From Poa pratensis (taxonomy: Eukaryota; Streptophyta; Magnoliopsida; Poales; Poaceae), in NCBI GenBank assembly GCA_947311845.1, contig CAMZMU010000080.1, positions 22,019,233-22,083,232 on the forward strand: a stretch of 64,000 nucleotides of DNA. Direction: 5' to 3'. How positions within the stretch are numbered: position 1 is the stretch's first letter; every line of letters starts with the position of its first letter. A program made the translations under genes and the position numbers. Below are positions 56,201 through 64,000 of the stretch, piece after piece. A model generated the notes under the pieces. It saw only the letters and a list, made by a program, of their open reading frames with translations, made no database searches and was not told where the DNA came from.

Positions 56201-59200
56201 AAGCTTGGGGATGCCCAAGGCATCCCCTTCTTCATCAGCAACTTATCAGGTCATCTCTAGTGAAACTATATTTTAATTCTTTCACATCATATGTGCTTTA
56301 CTTGGAGCGTCTGTGTGCTTTTATTTTCAGTATTTTATTTTTCTTATGGTCAACTTGATTGGACCCTAGCATTCTTGATTGGGAGAGAGACACGCTCCGC
56401 TTTTTCATATGAATACTCCTATTCTTCACTTATACTTGTTGAGTATTCTTATCTAGCTATTGCTATGCTTTTAGCTCCTGTTTTGCATGCATCTCTTATT
56501 CAGAGCTGTTAGTTCTTTTAAAGAAAGTACTCTCTTGCTTCACTTATAATTGTTTGGAGAGTTTATGTTGAAATAAATTGATTGGTGTTTGGTTGGAACA
56601 GAAAATGTTGCATGTGGTAGATGGTATAATGGAAAAAGCTTACATATTCTTGTAGATCACTGTATTGGATAATTTGATACTTGTCAATTGTTTTGAGTTA
56701 TCAAGTAGTTCATGTTTAAGCTTTTGTATCATGTAGTTAAAACCTATTAATGAAGAACTACCGTAAAGCTCGTTGAAATTTGGTTTGCATGATTGGTATC
56801 TCTAAGGTCTAGATATTTTCTAGTAAAAGGGTTTGGTTAACAAGGAAGACAGTGTAGAGTCTTATAATGCTTGCAATATGTTTTCATATAAGTCTTGCTG
56901 TGTCGGTTGATATCCTGTGTTTGCTTCAAATAACCTTGCTAGCCTAAACTCTGTACTGAGAGGGAATGCTTCTCGTGCATCCAAAACCTTGAGCCAAAAT
57001 CCATGCCATTTGTGTCCACCATAACTACCTATATGTGGTATTTCCTTGCCATTCCAAGTAAATTTTTCATGTGCTACCTTTAAACTATTCAAAAATTATT
57101 ACTCCTTTTTGTGTCAATGTTTACCAAGCTCATGAGGACGGGGTGGATGTCTTTATGTCAACTGTCAAACAGACTTTACCACCGGACTAGCGGCATATAC
57201 ATCCGCTTATCCATTAATTTTGCAAAAAGAGCTGGCAAATGGGGTGCCCAGTCCCAATTAATTACAACTTTAACCGCTTAATTCTCTTCACATTTTTGCC
57301 CTGATTTATCAGTCAAGCAATGACAAACAGTGAAATATCTGCATGTGTAAACAAAAGAGAAAGAGGGATGATCTGCCTTGCTGGTAGAAATAACGTCCTT
57401 CATGGGAGCCGCTCTTAAAAGTCTGGTTGGCAGGGGTCATATTGTACTTTCCATTTTCTGATTCGTTGACAATTAACAAACACCTCTCAAAACTTATTTT
57501 TACTCTCTTATGATTTCAAAAACTTAAAAAGCTCTAGCACATGATTTAATCCCTGCTTCCCTCTGCGAAGGGCCTTTCTTTTACTTTTATGTTGAGTCAG
57601 TTTTCCTACTTCTTTCTATCTCAGAAGCAAACACTAGTGTCAACTTTGGTGCAACAATTTTTATATGCTTGTATATTGCACTTATTATATTGCTTTGTGT
57701 TGACAAATATCCATGAGATATATATGTTGAAAGTTGAAAGCAATTGCTGAAGCTTAAATCTTCCTTTGTGTTGGTTAAATACCTTTTACTTAGAATCTAT
57801 TGCTTTATGAGTTAACTCTTATGCAAAACTCTTTGATGCTTGTCTCGAAAGTACTATTCATGAAAAGTTTTTGCTTATATGATTCAGTTGTTTGCTCATT
57901 ATCTACTTGCTAGCAAACTATAGACCATTGACCTGGATCACTTCATTCATAACATGTGCTTTACAATACTATTTGATCAAGATTATGATTGTAGCATGTC
58001 ACCTCAGAAATTATTTTGTTTTTATCGTTTTACCTACTCGAGGACGAGTAGAACTAAGCTTGGGGATGCTTGATACGTCTCAAACGTATCTATAATTTCT
58101 GATGTTCCATGTTGATATTATACCAATTGTTACATGTTTTATATACACTTCATAGCATTTTTATGCATTTTTGGACTAACCTATTAACAAGATGCCACAG
58201 TGCCAGTTTCTGTTTATTATGTCTGTGTATTGCAGAAAAGGCCCGAAAACCAAAGTGCTCGAAAAAATCCAGAAAAATTACAGAAATTCTATTTCGCCAG
58301 AAGACCCACGGAGCCAGAAGGGCAAGTCCAGCGGAGGCCCACAGCCTCCACACCATGCCTCGCGCGGCCTGGAGGGGGGCGGCGCCGGGGGGTGGTGTGG
58401 ACGACTCGTGCACCCCTCGCGTTGCCCTTTGGATATATATTGCTCCTACCCGAAAACCCTAAAAGAATCGACGATTTCTCCAGAAGAGTTCCGTAGCTCC
58501 GCCGCCACCAAAAACCCTAATTCGGGGGACAGAAGTCTTTGTTTCGGCACCTTGCCGGGACGGGGAATTGCCCCCGGAGCCATCTCCATCGACGCCACCG
58601 CCATCTTCATCACGTTGCTGCCTCCCATGATGAGGAGGGAGTAGTTCTTCATCGGGGCTGAGGGCTCTACCGGTAGCTATGTGGTTTATCTCTCTCTCCC
58701 ATGGTGTGATCTTTATGTGATCATGAGCTTTGTAATCTAGTTGAATCCATAGATGTTACTCTTCATTATCTTATATGCTACTTGAGTGGTTTTATTAATG
58801 TAAACTCCGGAGTCACCTTTGTCCCATGGTGCGAAGTTGACAGTGTGCGCACCGTGTGTGGCTCTTAGGCTAAAGATTACAGGAATACTTATCATGAGTT
58901 ATTATTTGTGTTGGATGTCTCTATGAAATTGTGGTGTTTGTCTAGTACTATTTAGGGCGCTCAAGTTGACAGTGTGGGGTTCCCTAGATGTGGAATGCGA
59001 CTTTAAGGTGTGCTTTTATAGCCCTACACAGTGAATTGGTGTTCGTTATCCAACAGGAGAATAGTTCAGAGTAGCATAGTGAAGAGGAAATATCTATGTA
59101 TTCAATTATATTATTATTGTTGAGAGTGTCCACTAGTGAAAGTATGATCCCTAGGCCTTGTTTCTAAGCATTGAAACACCGTTTACAACCAGTTCTGCTA

Positions 59201-59632
59201 CATGTTTGCTTGCTGCCATTTTTATTTCAGATTGCAATTACCACTTATAATCATCCATATTACTTGTATTTCACTATCTCTTCGCCGAACTAGTGCACCT
59301 ATACACCTGACAAGTGTATTGGGTGTGTTGGGGACACAAGAGACTTCTTGTATCTTAATTGCAGGGTTGCTTGAGAGGGATATCTTTGACCTCTACCTTC
59401 CTGAGTTCGATAAATCTTGGGTGATTCACTTAAGGGAAACTTGCTGCTGTTCTACAAACCTCTGCACTTGGAGGCCCAACACTGTCTACAAGAATAGAAG
59501 CGTGCGTAGACATCAATATGTTATACGGAACGGGAGCTATTCAAACAACTTGATAATGATGTTATCACTCAACGGTTTCAAGCTATGAGGAAAAGGAGGA
59601 AACATTTACCTCGTAGGGTTAGGTCCAATTAG
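38235..59632 (+). CDS. hAT-family transposase-like gene (TTF zinc finger / DUF4371 / hAT C-terminal), interrupted by R3
   Basis: Exons are 38235-38439, 38594-39488, and 39597-40955 continued at 59521-59632 after removing R3 and one ATATG copy. They total 2571 bases (856 codons and stop) with consensus splice sites and no internal stop. Exon 1 is basic (GRGRKRRRGD). Exon 2 has a TTF-type zinc-finger region (AYCFYCFLFKP) and DUF4371 with FSVLIDESRDIS. Exon 3 has HCFAHRLQLVV, RPGDTRWGSHY and the hAT dimerisation block (PVSTAMTERAFSAMKIIKSKLRNKL); the tail YTERELFKQLDND lies beyond R3. Such proteins are transposases or domesticated ZMYM-like relatives. As it stands, translation would end eight codons into the LTR (40980), losing the last 38 residues. 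Confidence 0.85.
40956..42405 (+). repeat. R3 5' LTR
   Basis: 1450 bp. It differs from the 3' LTR at a modest number of scattered sites by eye, so R3 is older than R1. Confidence 0.93.
42416..42432 (+). other. R3 primer-binding site (tRNA-Asp)
   Basis: TGGCGCCGTTGCCGGGG, 10 bases after the 5' LTR. Confidence 0.87.
42888..43552 (-). repeat. R4 3' LTR with an internal deletion of about 860 bp
   Basis: Both outer ends are intact. Text corresponding to about 51966-52828 of the other LTR is missing between TGTGTTGCT and TCCAAAAACTGATGC. A GCTTCC-like microhomology lies at the junction. Confidence 0.88.
43567..44700 (-). other. R4 3' non-coding interior
   Basis: Collinear with R2 24360-26890. 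It carries the uninterrupted target (near 44392-44409) of the small CACTA seen in R2. No gene. Confidence 0.75.
44701..48002 (+). repeat. R5 5' LTR (3302 bp)
   Basis: TG..CA ends, no second copy in the window. The Pro/Ser/Arg-rich frames at 45200-45900 are GC-rich LTR sequence, not a gene. CCGGAATT/CCGGATTT repeats at 45770-45960 are notable. Confidence 0.8.
48006..48017 (+). other. R5 primer-binding site (initiator tRNA-Met)
   Basis: TGGTATCAGAGC three bases after the LTR, the standard plant iMet site and unlike the tRNA-Asp sites of R1-R4. Confidence 0.92.
48626..49890 (+). pseudogene. R5 gag and start of aspartic protease, with two TAG stops and a frameshift
   Basis: The frame starts MARGGRGGRGNHNDDEDD. 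A Retrotrans_gag domain follows (ADDWLRALERKFSAL; VGAAGCWWESHVALF; TWADFRTAFREEYIP). Stops at 49058-49060 and 49256-49258 are TAG in the reading frame, both at positions where Gln is expected (YIP-stop-PIMDLKR; PFRL-stop-TYQELF). A 1-bp shift lies between 49440 and 49507. Then come the zinc knuckle CYTCGQAGHYSREC (near 49525-49570) and the protease motif LFDSGASHSFIS (near 49750). The product would be the particle protein and its processing enzyme. It is cut at about 49873 by a deletion. Confidence 0.85.
49950..51335 (-). pseudogene. R4 element-encoded protein of unknown function, degenerate
   Basis: On the minus strand it starts MEKLSGMSMGNDYFKKYDAY. A Cys/His block follows (CELRGITCCNRRVVKHSHYQC, then KYN), corresponding to CCRRHKHLPFQCDYN in R1, with EKVEKYIAYVGAHEI aligning to ERIEEFFVFKGAYEI. 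The middle has repeats of YENPCYDE / YDNPCYYNE and YDNALDDGP. The end has SCGYMVEF, NYYEKGGD and YKMPMHRKKVRVRC. Stops and shifts separate 51335-50892, 50837-50355 and 50342-49950. Protein similarity to R1 exceeds the DNA similarity, suggesting past coding selection. Confidence 0.55.
51510..51526 (-). other. R4 primer-binding site (tRNA-Asp, one mismatch)
   Basis: TGGCGCCGTTACCGGGG on the minus strand; R1-R3 have TTGCC here. Confidence 0.8.
51537..53064 (-). repeat. R4 5' LTR
   Basis: 1528 bp, TG..CA ends, same family as the R2 LTR (28735-30204). Confidence 0.92.
55460..58055 (+). other. R3 long 3' non-coding region
   Basis: No domain-bearing ORF on the sense strand. Includes the AAAAGCGCTTGTGGGAGACAACCC landmark and two extra AAGCTTGGGGATGC tracts (56143-56156, 56201-56214). 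The second starts a hairpin GGGGATGCC-CAA-GGCATCCCC. Confidence 0.7.
58056..58069 (+). other. R3 polypurine tract
   Basis: AAGCTTGGGGATGC just before the 3' LTR. Confidence 0.82.
58071..59515 (+). repeat. R3 3' LTR
   Basis: 1445 bp, near-identical to 40956-42405. Confidence 0.93.
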
Positions 59633-59808
59633 CACATCATTGTTACTATCTCGGTATATTTCTTTATCCCATGAATCAAGATGAATATATTTTGAAGGCA
59701 TGTTCATATGATTTACTAATCCATCTTTCATTTTATCTTGTAGAGTCTCTTTGTCGGTGTTGGGCATTTCTACTTTGGGATCCCTTCTACTTTTGACGTC
59801 AATCGTCC

Positions 59809-59927
59809 GAGTTTCATTAGTATTTTGGTAGTTCTTATGTTGTGAAGTTGAGAAACTTGGAACGTGTTGAGTTTCATTAGTATTTTGTTCGTTCTTATGT
59901 TGTGAAGTTGAGAACATTGGAATGTGT
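59809..59927. repeat. Two tandem copies of a ~60-bp unit in the hAT 3' region
   Basis: GAGTTTCATTAGTATTTTG and TTCTTATGTTGTGAAGTTGAGAA occur twice in tandem. This is downstream of the hAT stop codon. Confidence 0.75.
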
Positions 59928-60076
59928 TGCTAGCGTGTAATGTATTATATTTGTGTTTCCGCATTAAAACTACTTTGAACACAATATTTGCTACATATTT
60001 TCTACATTTGTCTGAGAAAAATTTTAGTTGCATTGCGGCGCGCCCAGGCTTCGAAAAATTCCTGGGTCCGCCACTG

Positions 60077-61408
60077 GGTGCGTGTAGCTAGCCGGCGTGC
60101 ATGCGTGCTCCTCCGTGCGCTCTTGCCGGGAATGGCTCTGCACGCCGTCGCCAGTACCCGCCACGCACCCGTCGGGAACGGCTCCGACGACGTGCTTGTT
60201 CGTCATGACGATCTTGGCGACGACGTGCTCTCAGGCGGACGTAGTTGGCAGCTTCTTGATCCGGATTCTGTTCTTCATGTCGCCCGTAGAAGAGGTCGAG
60301 GTCATGGACGTGGATCGAGCTACAGTCGCATGCATCAGTCGTCTCTGGTGGTGCCGAGCAGGCCCTATCAACCACGCCACGGACGAGCAGCGCGGTCGGT
60401 TCAGCTGTGGCCAAGGAACTCTGCTCACGGCCGACCAGCTCGTCGACTGATTGTCTAGGGTGCACCCGAGGGTGTATTATTTCTGAAATTCACTCAAAAT
60501 GCGTATTGTTTGTTGAATTTATTTAAAATAATGTATTATTAAAAAATAGCTTGTATTTATTGGAGCAACTAGATAAAAGTCAGAACTTACTCAGATTGTT
60601 GAAGCCTGCAAACATAGCATGGTTTTTGTGTGGTGTTCTGAAGCCTGCATTAGTACTATCTTCTTCCAATTGTTCCTTAGATTCAGTCAAGTTTGTTCCT
60701 TAGATTCAGTCAATCGTTTGTTCCCTGAGCCCTAAAAAAACACATGTATGTAGAATTCATTGATTCATGCTCCATTCAAACTAACATAATTTACAAGGGA
60801 GGCAGGTGATTGATATTGCAAATTTACTGCAGATACTTCAGTCACAATTTATATCCAAAACGAATTTTGATATTAGGCAGTAGTATACCAAAAGTATCGA
60901 GCCAAAAATTAACTTACAATTGTATTCATTGTCTCTAGTAACACGACATCATCATCTGTTTCAGACGCACCCTACATCGCATAAACAGAAAGGAACAAAA
61001 GAAATACAGTCAAGCCAACATATTTGGTGTCGACGACATATATGATGGCGATCTTTAGCTGATCATGCATCACAATGGAAAAACACCATACACGGGAGGG
61101 GCGATTTGGCACCTGAGCTCACATGGTCCTGATATTTGGACCGTCAAAGTATCGTTGAGATTTGCATACATGGTCGCTGTCCGCATGTGCGGATCAGGGT
61201 AAAAACTGCGGAGGTGCGGTGAATCACGGCAGCGTCCATGCGCTGCGGGGTCCACTGATGACGGCAGGCGCACGTTTGCCGTCGGCGCCCGGGGGAAGCT
61301 AACGCCGAAATTTCATGTCCCGCAGGGACATGACGACCGGATTTCCTAGTCCGTGGGAGGTGGTAAAGAAAAAATGGCGGTTTCCACGCCCACGTTGACG
61401 GGATTAGT
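60077..61408. other. Gap without a confident gene
   Basis: A GC-rich stretch (60090-60460) has open frames on both strands, none with a known domain or splice support. TTCCTTAGATTCAGTCAA repeats near 60670-60710. The part from 61050 to 61400 is GC-richer but uninterpretable by eye. Confidence 0.5.
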
Positions 61409-61416
61409 AGTACCAC

Positions 61417-62485
61417 TGGCAAGGACGGAGACAGGGGGGCTAGCAGGGGTCAGACCCCCCAACCATCGGCCCCCTCAATGGATTTCGCTAGGAAGCTATA
61501 CACATACAGGAATACATATACGTATTGATTAGTTCTGGGCTCATCACAGGCCTAAGTACCGAAAGAAAATTAACCATGCGTGACATATATCCAATATCCC
61601 ACAAGCCCACGAGGCCAGTAATAGACTAATAGTATCCACAAGCCCACATCTCGCAAGTTAACCACTGCTACTCCAGTCGCTTGTCAGGTTCATGTATACG
61701 TGAGTCTACAAATACAATCTATTCCTTTCGATCTTGCCCTCGTCTTCACAATGGGGAATGGACTCGCCTCGCCGCCGCCGCTCATGAGTACCTACCGATC
61801 TAATCTGCCGTGATACCTGGCGGCAATGACCTTCCAGGTTCCACTACCAGGCGCGCGGCCGGCCGCCGCTCTCCGGCCAACTAGCTAGATCTAATCAACT
61901 GATTAAGGACGTAAGGTACGATATATAGGGCTTCTGGGCTTCTTTTTCATTGATGACATAGCTTCTGATTAGAGAAATTAATTAGTTAATCATTTGACTA
62001 TGGCAAATCAAATTGATTTGTTTATCATCAAGTTCTTTGAGTTTGTCCAAGTTAAACGATCTTTTACTATACATGCACCTTTCGTTTCAAGAATAAAGAG
62101 GAGATCTTCATTGATGTATAATTTTTTGCCTAGATTTATCGATATATAATACATGATAACTGTGCACGATGGATCCGATCTACACATAACACACCAATTT
62201 TTTTAACACCCACTACTTTGTGTTTGTATTAAGACTTTATTGTATATTGATGTTTTATATGAGCTATATTTTTTTTAGATGGTTGAGCTATATCGTTGTC
62301 TTCTTCGCCAAAGGGCGGAGCTGGGATATAACATGACACAAATGACTTTGTACTAATCTGCTTAACGAGTAGAGAAAAACTCTCAGCAATAGACAATGCC
62401 ATGGCAAATTTATAAGAATGACACCCAAAAAAAAATTCCTAACTTCGCCTCGCTCCCCTATGGTCAAATCCTGGCTCCGCCCCTG
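61417..62485. mobile_element. Non-autonomous hAT element (1069 bp) with a perfect 8-bp target duplication
   Basis: AGTACCAC lies on both sides (61409-61416 and 62486-62493). The right end AAATCCTGGCTCCGCCCCTG is the inverse of the common hAT start CAGGGGCGGAGCCAGG; the left end (TGGCAAGGACGGAGACAGG) is a diverged version. No transposase. Confidence 0.88.
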
Positions 62486-62493
62486 AGTACCAC

Positions 62494-63089
62494 TATGGAT
62501 AGATTAATTCTTTGAGGGCGGCGGCTCGCCGGAGTGGTTTGTAGGTGGGTGGGCGGAGCGCCTCGCCGGATGAGCTTGCGCAGACCAACGGAGATGGAGG
62601 GGATCAAGTTTCTGCTGGATCAGTTGACAGGTAATAGCTCTGTACTACTCGTATCGATCTTTGCTTGCGTATGTGTATTGGGGATTTACAGGCTGCGTTC
62701 TTAGGTTCCCACTACCAGAGAGCAGAGGCTGGTGGAGATAGCGAGGACCCGCTGAATCTTCTCCGTGCAGCGGCACGAAGCAACGTGGCAGAGCAAGATC
62801 CAGCGGCGGCGGCCGGCGCCGTTGCCGAAGCTCAATCTTCGGTCGGCGTACAATGTTTCAGATGGAATCGAGGTGGATAGCAAGCGTCCGTGGAGATAAG
62901 TACCGACATCAATGTTCAGAGATTAAGGTTGAGCCCAAGGCTGCAGGATACCTAAGTTTAGTCTGCAATTTTATGTAGCAAAATTCTTACTGATTTCCAA
63001 TCTGCTGTAGAATAGTTGAACCATCTGATACTTGCCGTAAGCAAAAGGCTGCAGGCGGCGCCTGCTCAACGACCCGGAGCTGACCGATA
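62494..63089 (+). other. GC-rich segment with a possible gene fragment
   Basis: ATG 62570 to 62630 encodes MSLRRPTEMEGIKFLLDQLTG and ends in ACAG/GTAATA, a good donor. A GC-rich block at 62700-62880 could be a second exon but no frame is convincing (stops in the plausible frames). Possibly the remains of a captured exon. Unrecognised. Confidence 0.3.
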
Positions 63090-64000
63090 CTTTCTTTGCA
63101 ACAGCAACTTTCCTATAGTTTGGGAACCAATTGCGGTTTTGTTGTGTCCATAGCCCAAAGCACCAAAACCTTGAACAAAACCTATGTCGGCATACTTAGC
63201 TGTGTTCCTTGAAGCAATGGGTTTTAATCTCCAATACTTTTGTTTGAGAGAAAAGTATCGGAGATCAACACTCTGTTGCGAGAACATATTTGTGTGATGG
63301 ATATGAGCCTCCAAGATTGTAGTTCACGAGAACATATTGTCGTGTTCAGTCACAACAATAATAACCGACGAGTGAAAACATGTATTAATGCGATGCAGCT
63401 ACACAAGTGCAACGACACTATCTTAACCGTAGCAACATGGCTCTACATGTCACGTGTAAGTGAAATCCTTTCCCGGAGAGAGCATTAGCGAAGGTAGAAG
63501 TGAATGAAGATACCAACCAAGAAATTGCGCTGCATTCCACATTTTGTGTGTGAATACCATCTGGCACGGTGATCCTGTGATCTCTGGTTGATGTAGCAAT
63601 TTAATCCGAGGGTGATTTACTAGGGTCATTCTACATGTAGCACATCGTTACTAACTATGCATGTTTCAAATCCTTACAAGTAATGTGTATACGTTGAGGT
63701 GAACCTACACATAAGAGAGAACGGGAGGACCCTTACCTACTTGTTGGTTGCCACCGATAACCTACCAAAGGCGGAGCTCGGGACCCCCCCCCCCCCCCAC
63801 CACAGATATTGTATGTTGCTTCCCCAGAAGGTTGTGGCAAGCTCCGAACCTAGAGTCTTAGGTTGCGAAAAAGAGGAGATGCTCATAGTACGCTTGCACC
63901 CGAGTTAAAGTGTTCCCCCTATTTAAAAAAATTGAAATATATATTTAAAAGTTTCAAAAAATCTGAAACAAATCACGCATGTTCTCGATGATGTATCCTA
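63090..64000. repeat. Duplicated segment, copy B (runs off the window)
   Basis: Matches 31374-32005 and 32791-33088. It lacks the 785-bp insert, has a pure C-run near 63786-63799 where copy A is interrupted, and ends inside the MITE start (63917 onward). Confidence 0.9.

Larger units (their letters stand above)
40956..59515 (+). mobile_element. R3: GAG-only Gypsy-type LTR element (TR-GAG type) with nested R4 and R5
   Basis: ATATG lies on both sides (40951-40955 and 59516-59520). LTRs of 1450 and 1445 bp start TGATACGTCTCAAACGTATC and end GCGTAGACATCA. A tRNA-Asp primer site and an AAGCTTGGGGATGC polypurine tract are in place. Without R4 it is about 8.4 kb. It encodes a Gag-like protein but no protease, reverse transcriptase, RNase H or integrase, as in elements described as TR-GAG. 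Related to R1 in its LTR start and 3' region. Confidence 0.93.
37935..60076 (+). mobile_element. hAT-type element, 22 kb including nested LTR elements
   Basis: The left end (CACGGGCGGACGCAG..AGCCCGGG) is an imperfect inverse of the right end (CCCAGGCTTCG..CCTGGGTCCGCCACTG). Flanking bases share GTGCGT (37929-37934 and about 60078-60083), a decayed 8-bp TSD at best. Without R3 it is about 3.6 kb. It encloses the hAT gene on the + strand. The degenerate ends indicate an old, probably immobile copy. Confidence 0.65.

Noticed and set aside
11159..57092. Nearly identical small ORF (KVAHEKFTW.GKEIPHIGSYGGHKWHGFWLK) in R1 (11159-11365) and R3 (56862-57092), antisense to both elements
   Set aside because: The DNA is almost identical there, so protein conservation adds no evidence; an antisense gene is possible but unsupported.
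60088..60465. ORFs on both strands (125-156 codons) as a possible host gene
   Set aside because: No domain, no splice support, conflicting frames in GC-rich DNA.
1..64000. CRISPR arrays, bacterial operons, tRNA or rRNA genes, integrated virus
   Set aside because: No spaced direct-repeat array, no cloverleaf or rRNA text. The tRNA-like matches are primer sites complementary to tRNA ends. All retroelements are LTR or SINE/LINE type with no envelope or viral gene.

Overview
The window looks like intergenic DNA from a large-genome grass of the Pooideae (wheat, barley, rye, oat or ryegrass type). The support is an Au-type SINE, Stowaway MITEs with CTCCCTCCGTTCC ends, CACTA transposons with a CACTAGTGGAAAAAG end, and Gypsy-type LTRs starting TGATACGTCTC or TGATAACCCCC with tRNA-Asp primer sites. 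I cannot fix the species. Almost all of it is transposable elements, many nested. By direct reading I could recover target-site duplications (TSDs) for most large insertions.

Layout. 1-6659: small elements (two PIF/Harbinger-like pieces, one holding a SINE; two hairpin MITEs; a Stowaway split by a LINE-like retroposon) inside a locally duplicated sequence. 6660-30859: one 24.2-kb CACTA element (TSD TGA) with a near-intact TNP2 transposase gene, a small accessory ORF and a decayed Transposase_24/Ulp1-like gene. It is split by Gypsy-type element R1 (8540-15722) and by R2 (23371-30204), which itself carries a 1.4-kb CACTA derivative. 30863-34800: a segment repeated at 63090-64000, with a GC-rich DNA transposon, hairpin MITEs and another small CACTA. 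34994-36047: a three-exon candidate gene of unknown function. 37691-37814: a Stowaway. 37935-60076: an old hAT-type element whose 856-codon gene has intact splice sites and frame but is split by R3 (40956-59515). R3 encodes a GAG-like protein and no polymerase. R3 holds R4 (42888-53064), which holds the 5' half of R5 (44701-about 49873), a Gypsy element with a 3.3-kb LTR. 60077-64000: gene-poor sequence, a 1.07-kb hAT derivative and the second copy of the duplicated segment.

How the parts relate. TNP2 would be the CACTA transposase and the Transposase_24-type protein its end-binding partner. A 27-nt dyad, GTCCCGGG-N11-CCCGGGAC, sits in both CACTA ends and before the third gene; its half-site lies before the second gene. 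That suggests one protein marks the ends and tunes the promoters. R1-R4 lack reverse transcriptase, RNase H and integrase, yet carry related degenerate ORFs ending in shared motifs (CDxYIVEF..DATESFYERG and YKIPxHRKWVRLKC). They look like non-autonomous elements that depend on another element's polymerase but keep their own protein. R1 has near-identical LTRs and is the youngest large insertion. Most stop codons in the older genes are CAG-to-TAG changes, as expected from decay of methylated DNA.
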